From an uncultured Acidobacteriia bacterium (GTDB taxonomy: Bacteria > Acidobacteriota > Terriglobia > Bryobacterales > Bryobacteraceae), in the NCBI GenBank assembly GCA_903851195.1, contig CAINNJ010000004.1, positions 558,001-622,000 on the forward strand: a stretch of DNA of 64,000 nt. Direction: 5' to 3'. A model generated the notes under the pieces. It was given only the letters and a program-made list of their open reading frames with translations. It was not told the DNA's origin and did not search any database. A program made the translations under genes and the position numbers. Positions 9,459 to 17,569 of the stretch are shown in pieces (position 1 is the stretch's first letter; the number at the start of each line of letters is the position of its first letter).

Positions 9459-9513
9459 TCGGATCCCAACGGAACCGCAATCCGGCTCCAAAGGCTTTCC
9501 CAAAAGTGTACGG

Positions 9514-9873
9514 CTGCTCCGCTCCAGCGATTTCCGAAAAGTCTACGATCAGGGAACTCGTTTTACCTGTTCCCTCTTCGCGGCTTTTTGCCTTCCCGAT
9601 CCCTCGCAGGCGCAACCCCGCGTCGGCTTCACCACTCCCCGGGCACTCGGCAAAGCTGTTGTGCGGAACCGCGTCAAACGCCGGGTACGGGAAGCTGTCC
9701 GGCTCGACCTGGCGCAACTGAGTTCTGAGTGGTCAATCGTTTTCAACCCGCGGCGCAAAGTCCTGGACTGCACGTTTCCCGAACTGCAGGCCGAGGTGCG
9801 TCGTCTCTTTTTACGGTGCGCAAAATCGTCTCCGGTGCCCTCATCGCCCTCCTCACCGGGTACAAACGGCTGA
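9514..9873 (+). CDS. rnpA: Ribonuclease P protein component, start codon uncertain
   Basis: Protein subunit of RNase P, which binds the catalytic RNA and helps cleave tRNA 5' leaders. The signature [10 protein letters not shown] is present, preceded by [14 protein letters not shown], and the N-terminal part reads [15 protein letters not shown]. The frame opens after a stop inside rpmH, yet contains no ATG, GTG or TTG before GTG 9661, which would remove half the domain. An in-frame CTG at 9514 gives 119 aa; ATC at 9463 would give 136 aa and keep the upstream FPKSVR segment. Its end overlaps yidD by 58 bases. Identity is certain; the start is not. Confidence 0.85.
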   Translation: MLRSSDFRKVYDQGTRFTCSLFAAFCLPDPSQAQPRVGFTTPRALGKAVVRNRVKRRVREAVRLDLAQLSSEWSIVFNPRRKVLDCTFPELQAEVRRLFLRCAKSSPVPSSPSSPGTNG

Positions 9874-10040
9874 TCTCACCTTTTCTGCCCTCCGCCTGCC
9901 GGTTTCATCCGACCTGTTCGGAATACATGCGGGGGGCAATCGAAATCCACGGGCCGGTGCACGGTGTCTGGCTCGGCATCAAACGCCTCGGCCGCTGCCA
10001 TCCCTTTCACCAGGGCGGGTGCGACCCCGTTCCGCAATGA
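9816..10040 (+). CDS. yidD: Membrane protein insertion efficiency factor
   Basis: 74-aa inner-face membrane protein that assists YidC. It shows the family hallmarks: a hydrophobic N-terminal segment, [20 protein letters not shown], the invariant HPTCSEY motif, then [17 protein letters not shown] with conserved Cys and His. GTG 9816 is in frame and gives the usual length; it overlaps the 3' end of rnpA in another frame, a normal arrangement for these two genes. yidC follows after 48 bases. Confidence 0.93.
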   Translation: MRKIVSGALIALLTGYKRLISPFLPSACRFHPTCSEYMRGAIEIHGPVHGVWLGIKRLGRCHPFHQGGCDPVPQ

Positions 10041-10088
10041 GCCGCCGCGCCTGAGAAAAGCTCCTCTTCAAAGACAAACTACTACTCA

Positions 10089-11843
10089 ATGAGTTCCCCG
10101 ACACCTCCCGACAAACAACCAAAAGAGTTATCCAATGAGCTGCGCATGGTGCTGGCCTTCGTGCTCATGGGACTCATTCTGGTGGGCACGCCGTACGTTT
10201 ATAAGAAACTGGGCATCGTCACGCCGCAAACGCAGGTCGAGCCCGTAAAGTCCTCCGTACAGACGTCGAAGAACGCATCGGCAAAGTCAGGCGGAGCCGC
10301 CGCGGCCGTGGCCGCCGGAAATGCTCCCACAGCGGAAGATGTCCCCGCCGCCGGCACCGTCGCGTCGACAACGGAATCGGAATGGACGCTGCAGACCGGC
10401 GTGTATCGGGTCGTCTTCTCCAATCGCGGAGCCGTCGTGAAGAGCTGGACTCTCCGCAATATCAAGGACAGCAGCGGTAAACCGCTCGAACTGGTGAACT
10501 TCCGCGGCGCCGAAAAGGTCGGCTTCCCCTTCAGTTACGACTTCCGGCAGCAGCAGCCCTCCACGAATCTTGACAAAGCCCTCTGGGTGCCGCGCCCGAA
10601 TCCAGACGGTACCGCGATCAGTTACGAGTTCTCCGATGGCAAGACCGTCGCGACCAAGACGTTCTCCTTCCAGCGCGACGGCTACATGATGCAGTTCGCC
10701 GATGAAGTGAAGCTCTCCGGCGTGGGTCTTCCTCACCTGTTGCAGTGGCGCGCGGGCTTCGGCGACATGGGCGTTCCCGGCGCGGCCGGCCATCAGGAGA
10801 ACATCCGTTTCGACTCAGAAAAGCAGAAGCTTGTCACCGAAGCGACCAAGGCCGCTAAAAACGGTCCGGTCCGCGCCGATGGCGCACTCGCTTTCGCCGG
10901 TATCGAAGACCAGTACTTCACCGCCGTCTTCCTGCCGCCGCCGAATACGCCGCTGCAGATGACCACCTTCAGCGACACCGTCACCACCACGGCCGATAAC
11001 TCGGAACAGCCGTACCCGGGCGTCGCGGTGGGCGGCCAGTCGCGCAATCAGCTCGGCGTCTACGTGGGTCCCAAAGAACTCGATGAACTCCGCAAAGTGA
11101 ATCCCCGCCTGCAGGATGTGATCGACTGGGGCTTCTTCGGCTTCATCGCCAAACCGCTCTTCTTCATCCTGCAGTGGATGAACAAGAACTACGTGCACAG
11201 CTACGGCTGGGCCATCATTCTGGTCACGCTGCTCATCAATCTCGCGATGTTCCCGCTGAAACTCGCGAACCTGAAATCGATGCGCAAGATGCAGTTGCTG
11301 CAGCCCGAGATCAACCGCATCAACGAGAAGTACAAAGGCATCAGCATGAGCGATCCCCGCGCTGCCAACAAGCAGCAGGAAACCATGGATCTCTACAAGA
11401 AACACGGCGTGAACCCCATGGGCGGCTGCATCCCCATGCTGATTCAGCTGCCGTTCCTCTGGGCCTTTTACAAAGTTCTGTCGGTCACCATCGAGATGCG
11501 GAACGCGCCCTGGCTCTGGGTCAGCGATCTTTCCCAGCCGGAACACTTCGCCATCCGTTTCCTGCCGATCATCATGATCGTGACGAGCTTCCTGCTGCAG
11601 AAAATGACCCCCATGTCGGCCGGTGTCGATCCCGCGCAGCAGAAAATGATGCAGTTCATGCCCCTCATGTACGGCTTCTTCTTCTGGCCGGCATCGAGCG
11701 GTCTGGTGTTATACTGGCTAACCAGTAATTTGGTTGGCATCGCGCAGCAATGGTTCTTTAACAAAACGTCGGGACCCGCGCCGGTCGCGCTGCCCGCCAA
11801 AAAAGCGGTAACATCCCTTAAGGACGGCAGGAAGCGGGCTTGA
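10089..11843 (+). CDS. yidC: Membrane protein insertase YidC
   Basis: 584-aa insertase of the YidC/Oxa1/Alb3 family, inserting membrane proteins alone or with the Sec translocon. N-terminal membrane anchor (about residues 18-38), a Pro/Ala/Ser-rich linker, a large periplasmic beta domain (about 90-330) and the C-terminal five-helix core with LINLAMFPLKLANLKSMRKM (first core helices), NPMGGCIPMLIQLPF and LYWLTSNLVGIAQQW. Length and the large periplasmic domain are of the Gram-negative type. The stop overlaps the next gene (TTGA), pointing to translational coupling. Confidence 0.97.
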   Translation: MSSPTPPDKQPKELSNELRMVLAFVLMGLILVGTPYVYKKLGIVTPQTQVEPVKSSVQTSKNASAKSGGAAAAVAAGNAPTAEDVPAAGTVASTTESEWTLQTGVYRVVFSNRGAVVKSWTLRNIKDSSGKPLELVNFRGAEKVGFPFSYDFRQQQPSTNLDKALWVPRPNPDGTAISYEFSDGKTVATKTFSFQRDGYMMQFADEVKLSGVGLPHLLQWRAGFGDMGVPGAAGHQENIRFDSEKQKLVTEATKAAKNGPVRADGALAFAGIEDQYFTAVFLPPPNTPLQMTTFSDTVTTTADNSEQPYPGVAVGGQSRNQLGVYVGPKELDELRKVNPRLQDVIDWGFFGFIAKPLFFILQWMNKNYVHSYGWAIILVTLLINLAMFPLKLANLKSMRKMQLLQPEINRINEKYKGISMSDPRAANKQQETMDLYKKHGVNPMGGCIPMLIQLPFLWAFYKVLSVTIEMRNAPWLWVSDLSQPEHFAIRFLPIIMIVTSFLLQKMTPMSAGVDPAQQKMMQFMPLMYGFFFWPASSGLVLYWLTSNLVGIAQQWFFNKTSGPAPVALPAKKAVTSLKDGRKRA

Positions 11844-12541
11844 CTCAAAAGTATTCGGTTCACGAAACCGGTCCCCGGATCGAACAGTTCCTCCGCCGGA
11901 TCCTCGACGCCGCCGGCTTCAGTCTGAGCTTCCGGCTGGAGCCGGGAGACAACAGCAATCCGGACTTCGAGAATCCCGACCTCGTGGTCAAATTCCAGGG
12001 CGCCGATGTCGATCTGCTGCTGGGAAACCGGGCGGAACTGCTGCTCGCTCTCGAACTCGTCACGCAGGAAATGCTGCGGATGCACTCCGACGATCATTCG
12101 CGCGTCTCTTTCGACGCCAATGACTACCGGGCGTTGCGCATCGAGGAACTCCGCATCAGCGCGCTCGCGGCGGCCGAGAGAGTCAAGGACACCGGCACCT
12201 ACTTCCGCTTCAACCCGATGAACAGCCGCGAACGGCGCGTCATTCACATCGCTCTCCGCAATGAACCGGAAGTGCGCAGCGAAAGCTGCGGCGGCGGACC
12301 GCAGCGGGGCGTCGTGATCTACCCAGCCAGCATGGCATCCATTCCGGACCTCCCGCCCTTGCCCGCGCCCCATGCCGGCGGCGGAACCAGGCCCGAACGC
12401 GGTTTCGATCGCGGCGGAAGCCGTGGCCGGGACGACCGGCGCGGACCCGGCGGCGGCGGACGCGACCGCGACCGCAGACCCGGCGGAGGTGGCCCTCCCC
12501 GCCGCGATGGACGCACGCAGCGGCCCCCGCGCTCTACTTAG
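11840..12541 (+). CDS. Jag/KhpB-like RNA-binding protein (KH and R3H)
   Basis: 233-aa member of the SpoIIIJ-associated (Jag/KhpB/EloR) family, single-strand RNA-binding and linked to cell elongation in firmicutes. Residues about 8-75 are the KH-like part with [19 protein letters not shown]; about 80-140 form the R3H domain, with [16 protein letters not shown] and [15 protein letters not shown]. The last 60 residues are a disordered Arg/Gly-rich tail of repeated GGG and RDR units that probably adds RNA affinity. No N-terminal Jag_N domain. Starts with TTG 11840, overlapping the yidC stop by 4 bases. Confidence 0.88.
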   Translation: MTQKYSVHETGPRIEQFLRRILDAAGFSLSFRLEPGDNSNPDFENPDLVVKFQGADVDLLLGNRAELLLALELVTQEMLRMHSDDHSRVSFDANDYRALRIEELRISALAAAERVKDTGTYFRFNPMNSRERRVIHIALRNEPEVRSESCGGGPQRGVVIYPASMASIPDLPPLPAPHAGGGTRPERGFDRGGSRGRDDRRGPGGGGRDRDRRPGGGGPPRRDGRTQRPPRST

Positions 12542-12561
12542 TCCGGCCTTCTGAAACCGTT

Positions 12562-13905
12562 CTGAATCTTCGCGATACCATTGCCGCCATCTCCACGCCT
12601 CCCGGCAGAGGCGGTATCGGTGTGGTGCGCCTGTCCGGCGCCGCCGCGCGGAACATCGCCACATCGTTCGTCCGCCTGCCGGCCGAGCCGCGCTCCTGGA
12701 CTGCCGTCCTCGGCCGGCTTCTGGATGACGAGGGTCAACTCATCGACCAGGTGGTGCTGACGTGGTATGCCGCGCCCCGGTCTTATACCGCCGAAGATGT
12801 AGTCGAAATCTCCTGCCACGGCGCGCCGGTGGTCCTGCGCCACTGCCTCGACCGCGCGTTGCAACTCGGCGCCCGGCTGGCCGAGCCCGGTGAGTTCACT
12901 CTCCGCGCTTTCCTGAACGGGCGCATCGACCTTCCCCAGGCCGAAGCCGTTCGCGACCTCATCGACGCCACCACGCTCTATCAGGCCCGCATCGCGGCAC
13001 TGCAGACCTGCGGCTCCGTCTCCCGTCGCCTGGCCCCGGTGAAGCACCAGTTGCTTGAACTGATCTCCCTGCTCGAAGCCGGCATCGATTTCGCCGAAGA
13101 CGATATCAGCGTGGCCCCCCTGGCGGAGATTCTGCGCCGCCTCGATCCGTTGCTGCGGCAAACCGAGGCACTGGCCCGCAGTTTTACCTTCGGCAATCTG
13201 GTACGCACGGGCTTCTCTCTCGCCATCGTCGGACCGCCCAACGCCGGGAAGAGCAGCCTGTTCAACGCTCTGCTCCGGCAGGACCGCGCTATCGTCACAC
13301 CCATCCCCGGCACCACGCGCGACCTGGTTTCGGAAACCATGGAGTTCGCCGGCATCCCGGTTCGTCTGGTCGATACAGCAGGCATTCGCCACACCGGCGA
13401 GCTCATTGAACAACTCGGTATCGAACGAAGTTACCAGGCGATGTCGGACGCGGATCTTACCCTCGTGGTGCTCGACGGCGCCGCCATTCGCTCCGCGGCG
13501 GATCGCGAACTCATCGGAACGGCACGCACCCAGGGTCGCTGCCTCGTCGTGCTGAATAAGAGCGACTTGCCTGGTTGCGTGGCGGAGGCGGGAGAACTCC
13601 GCGTCTCGGCTCTTACGGGCGAGGGCCTCGTCGAGTTGCGGGAAGCGGTTCTCGATCAATTCGCGCCCCGCGGAGAACTCGAACTGCAGGGCGGCTTTAT
13701 TACCAGCCTCCGCCAGGAACGCCTCCTTTCGGACGCGGCGCAGATGCTGGCGAAGGCCCGTGAGGCGGCAATGGCCGGATTGCCACACGAACTTCTTCTG
13801 CTGGACCTCTACGGCGCGTTGCACCCTTTCGACGCCATCAGCGGCGCAACGACCGCCGATGACATCCTGAACCGCATCTTCGCCACGTTCTGCATCGGAA
13901 AGTAA
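12562..13905 (+). CDS. mnmE: tRNA modification GTPase MnmE, probable CTG start
   Basis: GTPase that with MnmG makes the 5-carboxymethylaminomethyl group on wobble uridine of tRNAs. The N-terminal folate-binding domain starts [17 protein letters not shown]; the G domain carries GPPNAGKSS (residues 224-232), DTAGI and NKSD; the C terminus is the invariant CIGK, whose Cys is needed for activity. The family N terminus demands a start at 12562, but the codon there is CTG; the first GTG (12622) would delete 20 conserved residues including the first beta strand. With CTG the protein is 447 aa, normal length. It starts 20 bases after the jag stop, and no Shine-Dalgarno is evident. Confidence 0.92.
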   Translation: MNLRDTIAAISTPPGRGGIGVVRLSGAAARNIATSFVRLPAEPRSWTAVLGRLLDDEGQLIDQVVLTWYAAPRSYTAEDVVEISCHGAPVVLRHCLDRALQLGARLAEPGEFTLRAFLNGRIDLPQAEAVRDLIDATTLYQARIAALQTCGSVSRRLAPVKHQLLELISLLEAGIDFAEDDISVAPLAEILRRLDPLLRQTEALARSFTFGNLVRTGFSLAIVGPPNAGKSSLFNALLRQDRAIVTPIPGTTRDLVSETMEFAGIPVRLVDTAGIRHTGELIEQLGIERSYQAMSDADLTLVVLDGAAIRSAADRELIGTARTQGRCLVVLNKSDLPGCVAEAGELRVSALTGEGLVELREAVLDQFAPRGELELQGGFITSLRQERLLSDAAQMLAKAREAAMAGLPHELLLLDLYGALHPFDAISGATTADDILNRIFATFCIGK

Positions 13906-14115
13906 TTTCTGAGACATAACGAGCTCCGGTTAGCTATCGATGTGTTCGAAAACGTGCTAAAAATATCAGTTCGGGATGTCCGATTTCCAAGCAGAAAACG
14001 CCTACCGAAGTGACGGGACTTCGCTTGCTGTTTCGTCGAGCCCGGCTGCATGAGTCCGGAGCCACCCTTCTCAAAGCCGTTCCGCCCCGGACGGAAATGG
14101 GTTCCACCATACTGA

Positions 14116-14799
14116 ATGCTACCCGACGCCACGCAGAATACCCTGTTTCCGATGTGGGACGCCTGTCAGGCGGACCGCCGCAACGTCGCCCGTTACCTGC
14201 ATGACACCGTCAGCCAGGATCTCATCGTACTGAGCCTTCTGCTCACTCTGGCGCTGCGGGATTCGGCGGGGAAGAGTGAACCGGGGGTGAGCCGCGCGCT
14301 GGAGGTCGTCAGCCAGTGCAGCAACAATCTGCGGAGCCTCATCGCGGTCCTGTCGCCTCTGGATCCCACGTCGGGAAGCTCGCTGAGTACCTATCTGGAA
14401 CATCTCGGCCGCGAGACAAGACTTCAAATCCGTTTTATCGATGAGCGGAGTGCTTTCGGATCGGAGCAACTGCAATCGGAGAACGACTCGCTGACACCCG
14501 GCACAGCAGCCGGCATGCCGGTCTTTGCCGCCATCCAGACCTGGGCAGCCTACGCCATCGGCAGGCGTCCGGCGGGAATTATGGAGATCCGTCTGCGGGA
14601 GGAACACGGTGCGCTCCGGCTGGACTTCCTTTCCACGCTTTTCGCGGATCCGGCGCTCGAAGCGCTGCGGGAATCGCCTCTGTTTGGCGGCAACGGGCTG
14701 TTTTCGGGAAGCAGGACGGAAACCGTTCCGGGCCATACCGGGAGTTCCGTTCGTTTATTTTTCGAGGCCAGGAAGGGGGCTGTGGCATGCGCATACTGA
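14116..14799 (+). CDS. Histidine kinase-like protein with degenerate ATPase region
   Basis: 227-aa soluble protein. Residues about 20-100 form a HisKA_3-type dimerisation domain with the phosphoacceptor pattern RRNVARYLHDTVSQD (His29), as in NarX/DesK-type kinases. The region where an ATP-binding domain should follow (about 140-225) has no Asn box and no DxGxG motif, so it looks unable to bind ATP. No sensor or membrane segment is present. It overlaps the next gene, a NarL-type regulator, by 13 bases. It may act as a phosphotransfer partner or phosphatase rather than a kinase (inference). ATG 14116 is the first start; ATG 14152 is an alternative. Confidence 0.7.
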   Translation: MLPDATQNTLFPMWDACQADRRNVARYLHDTVSQDLIVLSLLLTLALRDSAGKSEPGVSRALEVVSQCSNNLRSLIAVLSPLDPTSGSSLSTYLEHLGRETRLQIRFIDERSAFGSEQLQSENDSLTPGTAAGMPVFAAIQTWAAYAIGRRPAGIMEIRLREEHGALRLDFLSTLFADPALEALRESPLFGGNGLFSGSRTETVPGHTGSSVRLFFEARKGAVACAY

Positions 14800-15419
14800 T
14801 TGCCGACGACCACGAGTTCATTCGCAGAGGCATGATCGGCGTTCTGGAGGAAGCCCACCCCGAGTGGCGCATCGTCGGCGATGCCGCGAACGGCCAGGAG
14901 GCCATGGACCTGGGTGAGACATTGCGCCCCGATATCGCCATTCTGGACGTGTCCATGCCTCTCCGGAACGGTTACAGCGTGACGGAACATCTCTACCGCA
15001 CCGTGCCGGGAATTCGTATCGTCATCCTGACCATCCACATGGCGGACATTGTCATGAAGCAGTTCCGAAACGCGGGCGCGCGCTGTTTCCTCTCTAAACG
15101 GGAAGCCCTTCGCGACCTGGTGTCGGCCATCGAGCACATGCTGGATGGCAAGCCGTTTATCGCGTCAAAGGCTGCGTCGCGGCCCGTATCGCAACTGGAG
15201 CCGGATGAGTACGTGCCGGTGCAGTTCCTGTTGACCCGCCGCGAAGTGGATGTACTGCACCACCTCACGCACGGTTTGAGCAACAAGGAAGTAGCCGCCC
15301 GGCTGGATCTCAGCCCCCGGACCGTGGAGAGTCACCGCGCCGATATCATCGATCGTCTGGGCACGGAATCCCTCGCGGAACTGGTTCGGCTGGGCTTGCG
15401 CGACGGACTCGGCGCCTGA
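14787..15419 (+). CDS. NarL/FixJ-family response regulator
   Basis: 210-aa transcription regulator. Receiver domain at residues 1-120 with acidic pair Asp7-Asp8, phosphoacceptor Asp54 (AILDVSMP), switch Thr in VILTIH and Lys in FLSKREA; LuxR-type helix-turn-helix at about 145-205 with LTRREVDVLHHLTHGLSNKE and LDLSPRTVESH. All phosphorylation residues are intact, in contrast to its partner kinase-like gene, which it overlaps by 13 bases. Its stop directly abuts the convergent cytochrome gene. Target genes are unknown. Confidence 0.92.
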   Translation: MRILIADDHEFIRRGMIGVLEEAHPEWRIVGDAANGQEAMDLGETLRPDIAILDVSMPLRNGYSVTEHLYRTVPGIRIVILTIHMADIVMKQFRNAGARCFLSKREALRDLVSAIEHMLDGKPFIASKAASRPVSQLEPDEYVPVQFLLTRREVDVLHHLTHGLSNKEVAARLDLSPRTVESHRADIIDRLGTESLAELVRLGLRDGLGA

Positions 15420-16118
15420 CTACGGCGCGAAGAACAACATTGCGCCGCCCGTGCCCGATACGCGGAGCTTCGTCCCCGCCGGCAACCGGACAGGTTTCGT
15501 AAACACATAGGGGCGGTCCCACTTCCGGCGATAATCACGTAGCCAGAGCAGTCGCTCCACCTGCCCGTCCGGCTGCATCGCCCAGGCTTCGAGCGAGCCG
15601 TTCTCCGGGAGATTCTTCGGCCGGATCGCCACCACGCTCGACGCCCGGCTCAGCACGGCGCTCCCGGAGACCACAAGCGTTCTCGCGTACTTCGGCACCG
15701 CCGCGGCCGGCACGTGGAAATCCGGCGGACGCGCTGGCAGCAGAGCCGGGTCCCCCTCCGGCGCACCCCCTTCCACCCAGCCCACCAGCATGTCGAGCTC
15801 GGGCTGCGTCAGACTGGGGTCGCCCGCGAACTCCCCGATTCCTTTTACCGCTCCCCAGGGAGGCATGCGCCGGGTCAGCACCTCGTCCCGTATCGCCTTG
15901 GCCCAGGGCCGCGCCTCCGCGTAGGTGGTCAGCGACATCGCGGGTCCGCCCGCGTGGTGACAGGTCGCGCATCGCGCGTAAACCAGGCGGGAGATTTCCT
16001 GCGACCACGTCAGCCGCGTGGTGATCGGGTCGTGCGAACGCAGCGGCGCCGCCACGAAAAACAAAAGCGCGGAAAGGGCCGCAAAGCCCCATCCGCGCCG
16101 GAACCACCATCCGTTCAA
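15420..16118 (-). CDS. Secreted mono-heme cytochrome c-like protein
   Basis: 232-aa exported protein. Signal segment (WGFAALSALLFFVAAPL), then a CATCH heme-binding motif near residue 50 and a region similar to the start of the next-upstream gene (ARPWAKAIRDEV, RMPPWG, WVEGGAPEGDP). The rest is a beta-rich segment ending in AGTKLRVSGTGGAMLFFAP without the copper-ligand histidines of its neighbour. TTG 16118 is chosen because GAGGAG overlaps the upstream stop at suitable spacing; longer readings would run into the upstream gene. It forms a two-gene unit with 16123-17427 and looks like a shortened paralogue of that protein. Confidence 0.8.
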   Translation of the reverse strand: MNGWWFRRGWGFAALSALLFFVAAPLRSHDPITTRLTWSQEISRLVYARCATCHHAGGPAMSLTTYAEARPWAKAIRDEVLTRRMPPWGAVKGIGEFAGDPSLTQPELDMLVGWVEGGAPEGDPALLPARPPDFHVPAAAVPKYARTLVVSGSAVLSRASSVVAIRPKNLPENGSLEAWAMQPDGQVERLLWLRDYRRKWDRPYVFTKPVRLPAGTKLRVSGTGGAMLFFAP

Positions 16119-16122
16119 CAGC

Positions 16123-17427
16123 CTACTCCTCAAGCACGGCGGGCTGCGGAGCCGGCTTGCGCGGCGGCAGGATGCTCCGGAGGTCTTTGTTGGCATCGAT
16201 CGCCACGTCGAAGAAACCGAACATCATCTCTTCCCAGCTCTGGTCGCCATACCGGACTTCCTTCGTCGGATCCGGATTCGCCGGATTGTTGGGCGAATTG
16301 TCGTAATGCGCCACGCATTCCAGTTTCGAACCCTTCGGCATGACGATGTCTTTCTCGGGCTTATACGCCAGTTGCCAGCTGAAATCGTAGTGCGGCACGT
16401 TCAGCAGTACCTCGCTCTCGCCGGTCGGATACGTCGCCTTGAACAGAAAATCCTTCCCGCGCAGATGCATATGCGGAATCAGCGCCGTGACGCGTGTTTC
16501 CGCGCCGAACTCGAAAGACGAACGCACCTCGTAATTCGGATCTCCCGGGGGAATCACGAATTTATTGTTCTGCGCCGCGATGGTGTACACGCGTTCTTTC
16601 ACGGGAACTTTGGAGTACTTCACGCCGATGGTCGTCTGATCTGAACCCGCTTTGCCGTTCGCCGTATAGTGCAGTTGCAGCACGATGTCGCTCCCGGCCT
16701 GCAGCAGCTTCGCCTGCCCGTCCGGCAAGCTGTCGGGAGGCAGACCCGGCGCGTAACCCACCAGGAAATCGCCGCTGCCGCCCTCGCCCTTTTTCGGGAT
16801 ATAAGGAACGCCCGGCTCGGCGCTCTTCATCCAGTTCGAACCCGGAGGCCGGATATACGCGATCACGTGGTGCACCAGCGCGCGGTTGCCGGGACGGACC
16901 TCGGCAGCCTGCACCCATTTATCTTCCGTCAGATGCAGCGGCACCAGAATGTACTGGTAGTCGACCGTGCCCGCGGCCGGTATTTCGAACTTCGCGGGCA
17001 TCGTCACCGCCAGGTCGGGAGTGCCGATATTCCAGCCATCCACGAACGCGACGGGCTTCGGCAGATCTTTCGGATTTCCCTCCGGCGCGCCCGCGTTGAC
17101 CCAGGCCACAATCGTATCGACGTCGCGCTGTTCCAGCGTGCGATTGTTCGAGAACTTGCCGTAATGCGGATCGGCAAACCATGGCGGCATCTTACGCGTT
17201 TGCACGGCTTCTTTGATCGAGGACGCCCACGGACGCGCTGACTGATAATTCAACAGGGAAAACGGCGCCGCTTCCCCCGGCCGATGGCAGCTCTGACAGT
17301 GTTGTTGTACGATCGGCGCCACGTCTTTGCTGAACGTGGGCGCTTTTTTGTCCGGTACGGGCGCGGCCAGCGCGAGCCCGCACGCACTGAGAAACAGCGC
17401 ACCTTTACGAATGTTCAAACCGGTCAC
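16123..17427 (-). CDS. Cytochrome c fused to a PHM/DBH-like copper monooxygenase domain
   Basis: 434-aa secreted protein. After a signal peptide (cleavage near residue 22) comes a single c-type heme (CQSCH, residues 44-48). Residues about 135-420 resemble the copper type II ascorbate-dependent monooxygenases (peptidylglycine hydroxylating and dopamine beta-monooxygenases): His186-His187 in LVHHVIAY, His253 in LQLHYT, the His319-x-His321 pair in PHMHLRGKD, and a Met in SWEEMMFGFF where the family has its copper-binding Met. This reproduces the CuA/CuB ligand set. The heme domain could deliver electrons in place of ascorbate (inference). Substrate unknown. GTG start with GCGAGG before it; TATAAT lies 12 bases upstream. 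Confidence 0.8.
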   Translation of the reverse strand: MTGLNIRKGALFLSACGLALAAPVPDKKAPTFSKDVAPIVQQHCQSCHRPGEAAPFSLLNYQSARPWASSIKEAVQTRKMPPWFADPHYGKFSNNRTLEQRDVDTIVAWVNAGAPEGNPKDLPKPVAFVDGWNIGTPDLAVTMPAKFEIPAAGTVDYQYILVPLHLTEDKWVQAAEVRPGNRALVHHVIAYIRPPGSNWMKSAEPGVPYIPKKGEGGSGDFLVGYAPGLPPDSLPDGQAKLLQAGSDIVLQLHYTANGKAGSDQTTIGVKYSKVPVKERVYTIAAQNNKFVIPPGDPNYEVRSSFEFGAETRVTALIPHMHLRGKDFLFKATYPTGESEVLLNVPHYDFSWQLAYKPEKDIVMPKGSKLECVAHYDNSPNNPANPDPTKEVRYGDQSWEEMMFGFFDVAIDANKDLRSILPPRKPAPQPAVLEE

Positions 17428-17439
17428 CTCGCTGAGTTA

Positions 17440-17445
17440 ATTATA
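17440..17445 (-). promoter_or_regulatory. Putative -10 hexamer (TATAAT) for the heme/copper gene pair
   Basis: Perfect TATAAT on the minus strand, 12 bases before GTG 17427. A GAGG sequence next to the start codon could act as a ribosome binding site on a very short leader. Confidence 0.45.
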
Positions 17446-17569
17446 CGGTTCCGGCGGCCCCGGAGTTCGGTGCAAAGCGCAAGAGCCGCCGGGCGCGGCG
17501 CCGATCATCGGAGGAACCACCCGTTCAGCCGTGTTCGGCGGCTGGACTTGCGCGGTTTTGTCAAAAGCG

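Noticed and set aside
13906-14115. 210-base gap between mnmE and the kinase-like gene examined for a tRNA or small RNA
   Set aside because: No cloverleaf, CCA end or strong stem-loop was seen; nothing reportable.
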